Notes: a model not told the origin generated them from the letters alone. 58,993 nucleotides of DNA from CAZNHL01 sp964572965 (GCA_964572965.1 CAZNHL010000017.1:1-58993); one strand, 5' to 3'; counted from the stretch's first letter, positions 16,386-26,060 are shown. A program made the numbers and translations.

Positions 16386-17546
16386 ATTGGAAATGATAAT
16401 ATAATTGAAACCAAGGATGGAGGAGCCAGCTGGTCAGTGATCTATAATAACGATCAGGAAGTTACAGCGATACAATTTGTGAATGAAGATACGGCTTATG
16501 CAATCGGGGCATTTGGTGAGTTTATTAAAAGTTTTAATGGAGGGGTATCCTGGAGTGAAAATGCGCTTAATAACCCCGGTAATAACCCAAGTGCTTTGCA
16601 TGATATGTCTTTCGTTAATGGGAAAACCGGGTTTATTGTAGGTCAGCTGGGACGTTATGGAATTATATATAAAACTACAGATGCTGGTCTTAATTGGACA
16701 ACCCGAAAATCCATACTTAATTCTAGCCTTTTGGATTGTTATTTTTTGAATAAAAATGAAGGATATGTAGTTGGGTCAGAGTTTGATGGTTCATACAGAG
16801 GTGTTTTTTATAAAACCAATGACGGAGGAGTTACATGGAACGAAAAATTGATTACACCGCCGGGTAATTCGCTTATCTTCAGGGGAGTTACTTTTATTAA
16901 TTCCAATAAAGGATTTATAGTAGGGGAGGACATTACAGGAAGCAACCAGAGAATGGTGGTTTATACAACTAACAATGGTGGCGCTACCTGGGCACCTTCT
17001 TATTTGGGTTCAGAAGGTGAGTTGCTTGCTATTCAGTTTATTTCTTCTGAAATAGGGTACATTTCCGGGGCAACTTTTGGTACCAGAGGGTGTGGTGAAA
17101 GCAGGATTTTCAAAACTACAAATGGAGGTGATACATGGACATCTGAAAATACTGGTTCAATAATTTATGCTACTCCCAAATTACATTTTCCATCTCCAAA
17201 TACCGGTTATATTTTTGAAAGATGTTTTGGCCCTAATGTCAATGGAGCCTTTTTTAAAGTGATGCCACAGGTTACAACTGACATTAAGCCGGATTTGATG
17301 AAAACATCTGTTAATATTTATCCTAACCCGGTAAGCCAAACCATGACCCTTGAATCTGATGATGATATTCAGGAGGTAACTTTCTATTCAATAGAAGGGA
17401 AGGAACAATGCCGATATCCGATATCTAATACTTCTAAAGTACAAATAACAATTCCGGAGTTGTCTGCCGGTTGGTATTTAGTAGAAGTAAAAACAGGAAA
17501 GGGCAGTTCCATGTATAAAATTAGTGTAATTAAAGGAATAGAATAA
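16386..17546 (+). pseudogene. C-terminal part of the split T9SS-secreted YCF48-type protein
   Basis: 386 codons continue the frame of the fragment at 12611 from the second ATTGGAAA copy. The protein consists of YCF48/BNR-like repeats, seen as YKTTDAGLNWT, YKTNDGGVTWN, YTTNNGGATW and FKTTNGGDTWT. It ends in a type A sorting domain (VNIYPNPVSQTMTLESDDD ... LSAGWYLVEVKTG). Such beta-propeller proteins act outside the cell as adhesins or repeat scaffolds. No native start lies near, so it has no signal peptide and should not be secreted in this state. The GTG at 16437 is only the first possible initiator in the frame. The coding sequence has no further damage, which fits a recent insertion. Confidence 0.9.
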
Positions 17547-17612
17547 TTCAGTTACCCGGAGAAATCCTTCTTATGGTAACGAGAATGAGCATAGCATTTG
17601 TGAAATGCTTAT

Positions 17613-17654
17613 AAACAGAAAAGTCCCGCAAGTTTTTGCGGGACTTTTCTGTTT
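17613..17654. terminator. Bidirectional terminator
   Basis: A 19-bp perfect stem (AAACAGAAAAGTCCCGCAA and its complement) with loop GTTT lies between two convergent genes and can end both. Confidence 0.9.
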
Positions 17655-17672
17655 ATTATAATTCAATATTGA

Positions 17673-18593
17673 CTAATGAGCTAAAAAGAACTCATGGTAG
17701 ATCAAACTTGCAGCTCCTAAAATACCAGCCTCATTACTCAAAGCTGCAGGCATAATTTTAAGGTTGTCTGTGTAGTAAGATGTGATGTTTTGTTTGATAG
17801 TTTTTTCGGCAGCAGGCACAATAAATTCAAAAGCGCCGGCTACACCACCACCAAGAATAAAGCTCTGTATATCCAAAACTCTCATTACGTTTACCAATGT
17901 TTCTCCTAAGAAGCTACCTACCATATCCCAGATATGTAAAGCCAGTTTATCGCCTTTTTTAGCAGCGTCATAAATGGTTTTAGGGCTTAGGTCAGCAGCA
18001 CCATGTAGTACTGAATCAGCAAATGCAGCTTTTGGAAGGTTTTCTTTTGCGTAAGTAGCAATCTGATTTAAGCCGATGTGGTCTTCAAGCGTAATACCTG
18101 TGTGCGTAAGCATGTGGCCGATTTCACAGGCATTACCATAAGCACCAAGGAATAACTTGTTGTCAATGAAAACACCACTACCAACGCCTGTTCCTAAAGT
18201 AACAAACATGAAATTGTCAATGGTAGTGTCAGGACCGAATATTTTTTCACCTAGTGTTGCACACTTTGCGTCGTTTTCAATTTTTACTTTGGTCCCCGGG
18301 CTAAGCTTTTTTAATTGCTCAACAACATTCTGAGCCTTTACATTAGGAATGTTAGCCATGTCAAGAATTGAATGGCGGTCTTTAGATACAAGTCCCGGAA
18401 AGCCTATACCAACTCCTTTCAGAGTAGGGTGTTTCTTAGAATACTCATTGATAATTACCGAAATGCTTTCAATAAATTTTCCATCTTTTGCTGCTGCTAC
18501 AGTGTCAACAACTTTTCTTTCGGTTATTTCACCGAAAGCGCTAACAAGACCACATTTGATAGTAGTGGCGCCAATATCTATTCCAAGTACCAT
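17673..18593 (-). CDS. ROK-family sugar kinase (glucokinase-like)
   Basis: The 306-aa protein has the ATP-binding phosphate-1 motif LGIDIGATTIKCGLV, the substrate region IENDAKCATLGE with the catalytic Asp, and VTLGTGVGSG. EIGHMLTH supplies the ROK signature Glu and His. The zinc-binding cysteine cluster found in many ROK proteins is absent, as in polyphosphate-type glucokinases. It should phosphorylate glucose or a related hexose in the cytoplasm. No helix-turn-helix precedes the domain, so it is an enzyme, not a ROK repressor. It stands alone between two terminator regions. Confidence 0.88.
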   Translation of the reverse strand: MVLGIDIGATTIKCGLVSAFGEITERKVVDTVAAAKDGKFIESISVIINEYSKKHPTLKGVGIGFPGLVSKDRHSILDMANIPNVKAQNVVEQLKKLSPGTKVKIENDAKCATLGEKIFGPDTTIDNFMFVTLGTGVGSGVFIDNKLFLGAYGNACEIGHMLTHTGITLEDHIGLNQIATYAKENLPKAAFADSVLHGAADLSPKTIYDAAKKGDKLALHIWDMVGSFLGETLVNVMRVLDIQSFILGGGVAGAFEFIVPAAEKTIKQNITSYYTDNLKIMPAALSNEAGILGAASLIYHEFFLAH

Positions 18594-18797
18594 TGAATAA
18601 AGTAAAGATTGAAGACCTTTAATATAATTTTAAAACGTGAAAGTATGAAAAAAATAACTTTCACCAAATTATTTTGCAACAGAGGGGAAGATTCTCTGTC
18701 GTGTTTTACTTCTAAAGTTCAGTTTTTAAGAAAATAAAAGAGATTCAGTTCTTCATACTGCCTTATTTCGTAAATTTACGATCTAAAATCAAATATA

Positions 18798-19229
18798 ATG
18801 ACAGCAGAAATCCATACAGAAAAAGGAGTGATGAAAGTTCTTTTCTTCGAAGAAGATGCTCCGATAACAGTAAAAAACTTTACAGATCTTGCTAAAAAAG
18901 GCTTTTATGATGGCTTAACTTTTCACCGTGTAGTACCTAATTTTGTGATTCAGGGCGGTTGCCCAACCGGAAGAGGAAATGGTGGACCCGGCTATTCTAT
19001 CAAATGTGAATTGGACGGAAACAATCAGTATCATGATCGTGGTGTTATGTCAATGGCACATGCAGGAAGAAATACAGGCGGTTCTCAATTCTTCATTTGT
19101 CATAACAGAGCAAATACTGCCGGCCTCGACAGGCACCATACTTGTTTTGGGAAAGTATATGAAGGCTTGGACATTATTGATGAAGTAAGACAAGGTGATA
19201 AAATAGTTAAGATTGTAGTTGTTGACTAA
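18798..19229 (+). CDS. Cyclophilin-type peptidyl-prolyl isomerase
   Basis: The 143-aa protein is a short single-domain cyclophilin with FHRVVPNFVIQGGCP, GGPGYSIKCE, MAHAGRNTGGSQFFI and FGKVYEGLDIID, which hold the catalytic Arg, Phe and Gln residues. No signal peptide is present, so it works in the cytoplasm, helping proteins fold by proline isomerisation. A palindrome CGTAAATTTACG at 18769-18780 lies in its promoter region. Confidence 0.94.
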   Translation: MTAEIHTEKGVMKVLFFEEDAPITVKNFTDLAKKGFYDGLTFHRVVPNFVIQGGCPTGRGNGGPGYSIKCELDGNNQYHDRGVMSMAHAGRNTGGSQFFICHNRANTAGLDRHHTCFGKVYEGLDIIDEVRQGDKIVKIVVVD

Positions 19230-19335
19230 TCTTGAAAAATATTTTTATTATTCGGGTTACCTTATAGCAGTTAAAGGTATTTATGTATAGAATGTTTTGC
19301 TGACATTCATACACCTGCTTAATAACAGAAAATTG

Positions 19336-19367
19336 AAAAAGTCCCGCTTCTGGCGGGACTTTTTGTT
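19336..19367 (+). terminator. Terminator after the cyclophilin gene
   Basis: A 12-bp stem (AAAAAGTCCCGC / GCGGGACTTTTT) with a 5-base loop and T run. It separates the cyclophilin gene from the signalling island. Confidence 0.88.
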
Positions 19368-19435
19368 TATAGGGAATATTTATAAAAGATGTAACCGTTT
19401 ATCCATTATTGATGTATAACAACGGGTGTATTTAA

Positions 19436-20287
19436 ATGGTTGATATGTTGGAGGATGTTCGGGGCGTTGTCAGTCTTACAGAGATTGAGGAGCTTGCCGT
19501 TTTTGTAGAGAAAAATTTCGGATACGATTTTTCTGAATATACGCTCACTTCTTTTAAACGCCGGCTGGAACGCTTACTTGAGTTGTTTCAATTCTCGTCG
19601 GTAGCAGATTTAATAACAAGACTTGAGAAAGAACCGGCTTTTATCAGGGATTTTATTGAGGAAATTACCGTAAATGCTTCTGAAATATTTAGAAATCCCG
19701 GTTTTTGGCTTTCTCTAAAAGAAGAGTATCTGCCTCAATTGCTCAAAGAAAAAGAAAAAATCACTATTTGGATTGCCGCTAGTGCCGCAGGGGAAGAAGT
19801 ATATTCATTGGCAATATTGCTGAAAGAAAATGGCTGGCATGACAGAGTTTCTGTTTTGGCAACTGATTTAGATGACGTAATCTTCTCAAAAGCCTTCGCA
19901 GATGGTTACCAATGCCGGCAGCTTGAGAAAGAATATAGCCGGAATTATGAAAAAAGTGGAGGGCAGTTGTCCCTGAATAAATATTATGATCAGAACGGAG
20001 CTTATGCTGTTATGAATAAAGACCTGCTGTCAAATACAAAATTCTTAAAGCATGATTTGGTAAAAGACTTATGCCCGGGGCAGTTTGATATGGTTTTTTG
20101 CCGGAATGTGATGATTTACTTTAATGGCAGTTTACAAAACCGGGTTTATCAGCTTTTGCACGAAAGTATTAACATAAACGGATATCTGGCAATTGGAGCT
20201 AAAGAGTCTATGGTTTGGTCAGATATTGCCCGTAAGTTTGAGTTGGCTAACAAAGAAGAAAAGATTTTCAGGAAAATAGCGCTTTAA
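19436..20287 (+). CDS. cheR: CheR-type protein-glutamate methyltransferase, module A
   Basis: The 283-aa protein has the helical CheR N-terminal domain (residues about 12-75) and the SAM-binding domain. Motifs are ITVNASEIFRNP (78-88), SAAGEEVYSLAI (116-127, usually CSTGEEPYS) and FDMVFCRNVMIYF (217-229). It should methylate glutamates on a signalling protein using S-adenosylmethionine. No chemoreceptor, CheA or CheW is encoded in the window, so the substrate is probably not a standard chemoreceptor. It is the first gene of a six-gene module that ends at 25779. The cysteine lost from the SAM motif (AS for CS) is unlikely to destroy binding. Confidence 0.93.
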   Translation: MVDMLEDVRGVVSLTEIEELAVFVEKNFGYDFSEYTLTSFKRRLERLLELFQFSSVADLITRLEKEPAFIRDFIEEITVNASEIFRNPGFWLSLKEEYLPQLLKEKEKITIWIAASAAGEEVYSLAILLKENGWHDRVSVLATDLDDVIFSKAFADGYQCRQLEKEYSRNYEKSGGQLSLNKYYDQNGAYAVMNKDLLSNTKFLKHDLVKDLCPGQFDMVFCRNVMIYFNGSLQNRVYQLLHESININGYLAIGAKESMVWSDIARKFELANKEEKIFRKIAL

Positions 20288-20322
20288 TCCTGATTATTCC
20301 CTTTTTTGCAGAACTTTTGAAT

Positions 20323-20904
20323 ATGAGCACTGTAAGGGATAATATTGGTACTTTTAAAGCGATTGTTATTGGAGGGTCTGCCGGATCGTTTCAGTTAGTA
20401 AATAAATTGCTGGCTTCTTTGAATACAGAATTTTCAATACCATTAATCATATGTTTGCACCGCTTAAGAGACGGTACTTCAGCCTATAAGCAAACCTTGT
20501 CTCACAAATCTGTTTTGCCTGTAATAGAACCGGAAGACGCTACTTTCGTAAGAAGTGGCAACGTTTATATTGCACCATCCAATTTTCATTTGGAGGTTAC
20601 ACAGAATTATCAATTCTTATTGTCGTCAGAAAGCCCTGTAAATAATTCTAAGCCAGCAATTGATATTACGATGACAACAGCTGCTTCTGTTTATCAGAAT
20701 GAGTTATTAGGGATTTTGCTTACCGGTGCAAGTAAAGACGGATCTGCAGGTATGAAAGCAATTCAGGAGAGCGGTGGTTATACCATTGTTCAGGATCCGG
20801 ATAATAGTGATTTTCGTTACATGCCTGAATCTGCGTTGAAATTAATAAAACCGGATCAGGTATTAACTTTTGAAAAAATAGTTGAGTTTTTGAATAAATT
20901 ATGA
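20323..20904 (+). CDS. cheB: CheB-type methylesterase domain protein without receiver, module A
   Basis: The 193-aa protein is only the C-terminal catalytic half of CheB. The triad is visible as Ser19 (VIGGSAGS), His46 (ICLHRLRDG) and Asp139 (LLTGASKDGSAGM). The response-regulator domain that normally controls CheB is absent, so activity must be set another way, for example by partner binding. ATG 20323 is chosen over the TTG two codons upstream. It follows cheR by 35 bp and overlaps the next gene by 4 bp (ATGA), showing tight coupling. It should remove the methyl groups that CheR adds. Confidence 0.92.
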   Translation: MSTVRDNIGTFKAIVIGGSAGSFQLVNKLLASLNTEFSIPLIICLHRLRDGTSAYKQTLSHKSVLPVIEPEDATFVRSGNVYIAPSNFHLEVTQNYQFLLSSESPVNNSKPAIDITMTTAASVYQNELLGILLTGASKDGSAGMKAIQESGGYTIVQDPDNSDFRYMPESALKLIKPDQVLTFEKIVEFLNKL

Positions 20905-21680
20905 TTGATTCTATAAGTTCTTCAGGGAAAAGAGCATTAGCTATCATCTATCTCATAGGAGCAAGCTATAGTGGGTTGTTTTTATTGATGGACGGTTTTC
21001 ATATGCTTGAGACACATCATGCTTATATCTGGAAAAAACCATTTATGATTTTGTCTTTTCTGGCATTGATTATTGGTGCTGTAGTAGTCTTTTATTGGGG
21101 AGGTTTTTTTAATGATGAAAGTCAGGAAGAGATTCCTTTAGAAGCTATTGTAAGACCAGACCAAAGTGCTGAGTTGACAGATAACGATGAACCGAGGTTT
21201 TCGGAGAATGAGCTGGCAGCATTTGTAAGAGATTATGAAGCTGACAGGTACCTGGATTCTACAGAAAACGAGCAACTTATCTCTGCATTTTGTCGCAAGG
21301 TAGAAGCCTGGCAGGCTGTAATGTATCTTAAAAATGAATCAGGGAAATATCAGTTGCAGGCTGCCTTTGCATTAACAGATAGTGTTGAGGAGATAATAGA
21401 AGCCGGAGAAGGACTTACCGGCCAGGTTATTGCCACGAAACGCCCAATAGCCATTAATGATATTTCAGAAGACTTTCTGAAAATTAAATCGGGCTTAGGC
21501 GAATCCCGTCCTGCCCAGCTAATAATTGTACCGGTGCTGGATGATGAAAAAGTGGTAGCTGTTATTGAACTGGCAGTCTTTATCAATTATACTGAATTGG
21601 AGCAAAAAATAATTATGAATGTAACAGGTGCATTAGCACAAAGAATGTTGAAAAACCTGCTTAAAAATACGAGTTTATAG
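20901..21680 (+). CDS. Membrane-anchored GAF-domain protein, module A
   Basis: The 259-aa protein has two transmembrane helices near the N-terminus (residues about 12-32 and 46-68) joined by a short loop. An acidic linker and a cytoplasmic GAF domain (about 95-250) follow. The GAF domain carries the island signature GEGLTGQVIATKRPIAINDI and IKSGLGESRP. It has no catalytic domain, so it is likely a ligand sensor or an adaptor for the neighbouring PP2C phosphatase. It overlaps cheB by 4 bp and ends 1 bp before the phosphatase gene. Confidence 0.82.
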   Translation: MIDSISSSGKRALAIIYLIGASYSGLFLLMDGFHMLETHHAYIWKKPFMILSFLALIIGAVVVFYWGGFFNDESQEEIPLEAIVRPDQSAELTDNDEPRFSENELAAFVRDYEADRYLDSTENEQLISAFCRKVEAWQAVMYLKNESGKYQLQAAFALTDSVEEIIEAGEGLTGQVIATKRPIAINDISEDFLKIKSGLGESRPAQLIIVPVLDDEKVVAVIELAVFINYTELEQKIIMNVTGALAQRMLKNLLKNTSL

Positions 21681-21681
21681 T

Positions 21682-24600
21682 ATGTTTTTATCCCTTTCAA
21701 TAAAACAGAAAATCTGGATTGCTTTTACTTCACTGGCCATGATTTATGTGTTCAGTGGAATTTTTACGATCTATAGTTTACAATACAATCAATTAAGACT
21801 GAGGGAAATTTCAGAAGAAATTGATCCGGCAATTAATATGCTGGAAGATCTTAATTTTATCGTTTCGCGCTCCCGGAATGTAGCGACCAGGTATTTTTAC
21901 GGACAAGGGGGAGACCATGACCGGGATGAATTGATAAGGCTTACCCGCAAAGATTTTCTGAAAGTAAAGGCAGATGTAGGGCTGTTGGCACAGAAATGGC
22001 CTAACGATACTTCACTTAAACACATTCAGGTACTTATTCCTGTAATTTCTAAAGCACTTAATAAACAAGTTGAAGTTGTTGATATGGTGCTTAAAAAAGA
22101 AGATGGCACAAAAGTTAATAAACTGATGGCCGAAGTGTTGCCGGTTAATACTTTAATTATAGATAAACTTCAGGATCTGGAAATTCAGAAAAGAGGAGAA
22201 AAAAAAGTGTTGGAAAAGGATCTCATTGAGTCTTCAGAAGATCTTGTAATGATGATTATTGTTTTGAGCATCATGATTACAATTGGAGGTGTCTACCTGG
22301 CTTTCATTATGTCTAATCGTATTATTAAGCCGATCAACTATATTTCCAATATTATCGGTATGCTGAGTAAAGGGTTATTGCCTCAAATACATGAGGTTAC
22401 TTTTGAAAAGGAAATAGGTGGAATCATGGGTAACTTGATATTGCTGAAAGATGGTTTGAAACATACAGTGGAATTTGCCAATAATATAGGTTCCGGTAAT
22501 CTGAATGCAGAATTTATACCCTTGAGCGATCGTGACCAATTGGGACATTCTTTGATCCACATGCGGGAAAGCTTAAAAGATGCTGCCGGAAAAGATGATG
22601 AATACAATGAAACAGTAAGTCTTGTTGCCGAAGTGTCTGCCATATTGAGAAATTATCATGAATTGGATCGTATGGCTGATGTGCTGCTGCCCTTTTTATG
22701 TAATAGACTGGAAATGGTTCAGGGGGCATTTTATATTACACTGCCTGACGATAGTCATACAATTCACCTGACAAGCATATATGCTTACGATCGTAAGAAA
22801 TTTGTTAAAAGAGATTTTAAAACAGGAGAGGGTTTAATTGGACAGGCTTTTAATGAAAATGATCTTATTTATCTGACAGAACTGCCGGAAGATTATATAA
22901 CTATCAAATCGGGGCTACTTGGGGCTAAAAAGCCGGCTGCCCTTGTTTTGTTGCCATTAATATCAAACAATACTGTTTATGGGGTTCTTGAATTTGCTTC
23001 ATTGAGTAAGGTTTCCGACAAAATCCTGAAGCAAATCAGAGATCTAAGCGAGATTATAGGTCAGACACTTTTCAACACGCGTGTAAATGAGCAAACAAGA
23101 CAATTGTTGCTGGAGTCTCAGAAAATGAGTGTTGAGCTTAAACGCAGGCAGGAAGAGCTTCATAAGAATGCCGAGGAAATGAAGGAAACCCAAAGACAGC
23201 TGAAGCGTTCGAATATTCTTTTGGAAGACCAGGTAGATGAAGTGAAGCGTTCCAATAAGAAAATTCAGGTATTGCTTGAAAACACTCCCGGTATTATTAC
23301 CATTTGTGATGAAAAAGGACAAATCAAGTATGTCAGCCCTTCGGTGATTAATGTATTAGGGTATATGCCGGAAGAGATCCTTAATACAAATGAGACACTT
23401 CGTATCCCGGAAGAGTACCGGGATGTTTATAATGATATGCTTACAACAGTACTGGAAAATCCTTTTTATTCTAAAACTGTTCAATATAATTACCGTAAGA
23501 AGAACGGTCAGGTTATCTCTATAGAAGCTACGGCCAAAAATATGCTCAATGAAGAAGCTATTAAAGGTTTAGTAATTAATTCGAACGATATTACCCAGCG
23601 GAAGCGTGCAGAAAAAGAAAGTCGTTTAAGAGGACAAATGCAGTCGTTGTCTGAAAACTCACCGGACTTGATTTGCCGTTTTTCTAAAGACAGAAAGATA
23701 TACTATATCAACCCTGTTATTGAAAAGTTGTTAGATCGTAGCCCGGCTGAATTTATCAATAAGTCTATTTTTGAGACTTATCTGAATGAAAAAGTAGTTG
23801 CAGAGTGGGAAGAGTTGATACGGATAGTCATTGAAAGTCTGCAAACTGCACATAAAGAAATGATTTTTCCTGCAATCAACAGGGATCTTATCATGTCTGT
23901 AAATGTCATACCGGAATTCAATGAAGAAAACTCGCTGGAGTCAATATTACTGGTTTCAAATGATGTAACAGAGCGTAAGAGACAAGAACTAGAGCTTCAG
24001 CATAAAAACCAAAAGATTACTGACAGTATCAATTATGCAAAAAGAATTCAGAAGTCCATCTTACCCGAATCTTATGCATTGCAGGAATATGTGCCGGAGT
24101 CATTTATACTTTATAAACCTAAAGACGTAATCAGTGGTGATTTCCCTTGGATAGCTGTTGAAGGTGATGATATTTTTATTGCTGCCGTTGACTGTACCGG
24201 ACACGGGGTTCCGGGGGCTTTGATTTCGCTTGTGGGTTATTTCTTATTAAATGACATCGTGCGGGGGCAACACGTATTTGAACCCGCAGAAATACTGACA
24301 AAACTAGACGAAGGTGTAATGCATACGCTGCGCCAGGATATAGCCGGATCAGAAATAAGGGATGGTATGGATATGTCGCTTATCAGAATAAACAGGAAAA
24401 AGAATTTTGTGCAATATGCCGGAGCTCACAGACCGCTTTATCAGATTAGTGATGGAGAGTTGATTACCTATAAAGGGAATAAATTGCCTATTGGTGGCGG
24501 TAATTACAATAACATAGAAAAGGTGTTTTCTCAATATACTTTGGATGTCAGACCAGGAGATGTTATTTTGGTGGGTACAGATGGCTATGCCGATCAGTTC

Positions 24601-24771
24601 GGAGGGCCCGACAATCGGAAATTTACCCCGGCAAGAATGAGGAATATTCTACAGGAAAATTATAATGATTCAATGGATAAACTATCAAAAAGATTTGAAA
24701 AAGACATTGATGCCTGGCGGGGTGATATGGAACAGACAGATGATATATTGCTTATAGGAATGAGATTTTAA
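21682..24771 (+). CDS. SiaA-like membrane sensor phosphatase (4HB-HAMP-GAF-PAS-PAS-PP2C), module A
   Basis: The 1029-aa protein reads, in order: TM1 (about 11-33), a periplasmic helical sensor of about 155 residues (34-188), TM2 (190-212), HAMP with a second HAMP-like repeat (to about 315; IGSGNLNAEF ... SDRDQLGHSL), GAF (325-460), a coiled coil (465-530; RQEELHKNAEEMKETQRQL), two PAS domains (530-765) and a SpoIIE/PP2C domain (790-1028). PP2C motifs are KDVISGDFPW, VDCTGHGVPGAL, LVGTDGYADQFGG and QTDDILL, so it should be active. By family it removes phosphate from a SiaC-type protein. The motif has Pro where GDFYW is usual; the module B protein has the same change. Confidence 0.88.
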   Translation: MFLSLSIKQKIWIAFTSLAMIYVFSGIFTIYSLQYNQLRLREISEEIDPAINMLEDLNFIVSRSRNVATRYFYGQGGDHDRDELIRLTRKDFLKVKADVGLLAQKWPNDTSLKHIQVLIPVISKALNKQVEVVDMVLKKEDGTKVNKLMAEVLPVNTLIIDKLQDLEIQKRGEKKVLEKDLIESSEDLVMMIIVLSIMITIGGVYLAFIMSNRIIKPINYISNIIGMLSKGLLPQIHEVTFEKEIGGIMGNLILLKDGLKHTVEFANNIGSGNLNAEFIPLSDRDQLGHSLIHMRESLKDAAGKDDEYNETVSLVAEVSAILRNYHELDRMADVLLPFLCNRLEMVQGAFYITLPDDSHTIHLTSIYAYDRKKFVKRDFKTGEGLIGQAFNENDLIYLTELPEDYITIKSGLLGAKKPAALVLLPLISNNTVYGVLEFASLSKVSDKILKQIRDLSEIIGQTLFNTRVNEQTRQLLLESQKMSVELKRRQEELHKNAEEMKETQRQLKRSNILLEDQVDEVKRSNKKIQVLLENTPGIITICDEKGQIKYVSPSVINVLGYMPEEILNTNETLRIPEEYRDVYNDMLTTVLENPFYSKTVQYNYRKKNGQVISIEATAKNMLNEEAIKGLVINSNDITQRKRAEKESRLRGQMQSLSENSPDLICRFSKDRKIYYINPVIEKLLDRSPAEFINKSIFETYLNEKVVAEWEELIRIVIESLQTAHKEMIFPAINRDLIMSVNVIPEFNEENSLESILLVSNDVTERKRQELELQHKNQKITDSINYAKRIQKSILPESYALQEYVPESFILYKPKDVISGDFPWIAVEGDDIFIAAVDCTGHGVPGALISLVGYFLLNDIVRGQHVFEPAEILTKLDEGVMHTLRQDIAGSEIRDGMDMSLIRINRKKNFVQYAGAHRPLYQISDGELITYKGNKLPIGGGNYNNIEKVFSQYTLDVRPGDVILVGTDGYADQFGGPDNRKFTPARMRNILQENYNDSMDKLSKRFEKDIDAWRGDMEQTDDILLIGMRF

Positions 24772-24822
24772 GTCTCATATTTTGTAATTGAAGAGATATT
24801 TTGATAGATTTTAGAAGTTTTT

Positions 24823-25392
24823 ATGAAAGAGAATTTGAGTTTTGTATTCGATATAAATAAAAGTCTTAACCAACATAATGTTATAATGGTTTATCGCGGG
24901 GAGTTTACACATGATGTAACCAAAGCGGTACTCAATATGACTGAGCGTAAGCTTGATTTTATTGGAGAAGAAGAAGGCACCAAAAAGAAAGTGTTTAATG
25001 TGATGGTTGAATGTTTGCAGAATATCTGTAAACATGCAGATGATGTTCCTTCTGATCTGGATGAACGTATTAAGCCACTTTTCATTATTGGAAAAGAAGA
25101 AGAAGAATACGTGATCATTTCCGGTAATGCAATTTATAATGAACACGTTGATGCTTTATCGGAAAAGCTTCGCAAAGTTAATGAACTTGATAAAGATGGC
25201 CTGAAAGTGTTTTATAAAGAAGTTTTGACCAATGGCTCAATTTCTGATAAAGGTGGTGCCGGGCTCGGGTTTATAGATATGGCACGCAAGTCGGGCAATA
25301 AACTTGTTTACTATTTTGAGAAAGTTGATGAACAAATCTCTTATTTTGTATTGAAAACTAAAATTTCTAAAAAGAAATCGACTTTAGCATAG
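24823..25392 (+). CDS. SiaB-family kinase (DUF6272), module A
   Basis: The 189-aa protein is a small GHKL-type ATPase. The ATP-binding features are the N-box-like VMVECLQNICKHADD (residues 62-76) and the G-box GSISDKGGAGLGFIDMARKS (about 143-162). The family, named after Pseudomonas SiaB, phosphorylates the partner SiaC on a threonine and is opposed by the SiaA phosphatase. It lies between the SiaA-like and SiaC-like genes, in the order of the known set. ATG 24823 is 51 bp after the phosphatase stop. Confidence 0.87.
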   Translation: MKENLSFVFDINKSLNQHNVIMVYRGEFTHDVTKAVLNMTERKLDFIGEEEGTKKKVFNVMVECLQNICKHADDVPSDLDERIKPLFIIGKEEEEYVIISGNAIYNEHVDALSEKLRKVNELDKDGLKVFYKEVLTNGSISDKGGAGLGFIDMARKSGNKLVYYFEKVDEQISYFVLKTKISKKKSTLA

Positions 25393-25404
25393 TTTAATTA
25401 ATAT

Positions 25405-25779
25405 ATGGATATTTTAAATGTAGTAGGAACCGACGAAACTCCTAAAATAACCTTGAACCCAATTGAGGGGATTTTTGAGATTTCAGGAAGATCACTCCCG
25501 GAAGATAGTGCAGAGTTTTATAAGCCGGTTATTCAGTGGCTTGAAAAATACAAAGCTGCGGCTTATTCAAGATGTGAGTTTACTATCAAACTTGACTATT
25601 TCAATACATCGTCTTCAAAGATGATTCTCGATATTTTACACAGCCTTCAGGGAGTAAAAGAATCAGGAAAAGATACCAAGGTGATTTGGTGTTTTCAGGA
25701 GGATGACGAAGATATGGAAGAAGCAGGTCAGGAATTCTCTGAACTGGTCAATGTCCCGTTTGATTTCAAATCATACTAA
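25405..25779 (+). CDS. SiaC-family (DUF1987) phospho-switch protein, module A
   Basis: The 124-aa protein matches DUF1987: GIFEISGRSLPEDSAEFY (22-39), LDYFNTSSSKMILDIL (63-78) and an acidic C-terminal helix ending VPFDFKSY. Thr68 in YFNTSSSK falls at the same number as the phosphorylated Thr68 of Pseudomonas SiaC. There, unphosphorylated SiaC activates the diguanylate cyclase SiaD. No such cyclase is in this window, so the target here is unknown. It closes the module and is followed 2 bp later by a terminator. Confidence 0.88.
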   Translation: MDILNVVGTDETPKITLNPIEGIFEISGRSLPEDSAEFYKPVIQWLEKYKAAAYSRCEFTIKLDYFNTSSSKMILDILHSLQGVKESGKDTKVIWCFQEDDEDMEEAGQEFSELVNVPFDFKSY

Positions 25780-25781
25780 TT

Positions 25782-25826
25782 AAAAACAGAGGCAGGAATT
25801 TTAAGGGTTCCTGCCTCTGTTTTTTA
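25782..25826 (+). terminator. Terminator of module A
   Basis: A 17-bp stem (AAAAACAGAGGCAGGAA and its complement), 9-base loop, followed by T's. It marks modules A and B as separate transcription units. Confidence 0.9.
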
Positions 25827-25936
25827 AGTTATATAGAATTTTGACCCTTATTCATTTGCCTTTTTTTGAGGTTTATCGTTTTTTTTAGAAAAAGCCTGTT
25901 AATTATAAGATTCAACAAATCTTTTTTTGTGTAGGG

Positions 25937-25950
25937 TCGTACTAGGGCAT
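25937..25950. promoter_or_regulatory. Candidate recurring element upstream of module B cheR
   Basis: TCGTACTAGGGCAT lies 111 bp before the module B cheR start. A near copy (TCGTACTAGGCAT) lies at 27572-27584 and looser ones at 31325-31338 and 40593-40603. Role unknown; could be chance. Confidence 0.25.
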
Positions 25951-26060
25951 AAGAATCTAAATTAGATTTTTAGACTTAAGCTTACAACAGCTAAATAGTT
26001 CTTTCTGGGAAAAAGAACTTTCCGCACAAATATTAAAATTAAAATTAGGATAAGAGTATT

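Noticed and set aside
16437..17546. Independent 369-aa T9SS protein starting at GTG 16437
   Set aside because: The frame continues upstream to the target-site copy and joins in frame with the fragment at 12611; it lacks a signal peptide.
17673..18593. ROK-type repressor
   Set aside because: The protein starts directly with the ATP-binding motif and has no helix-turn-helix, so a kinase is more likely.
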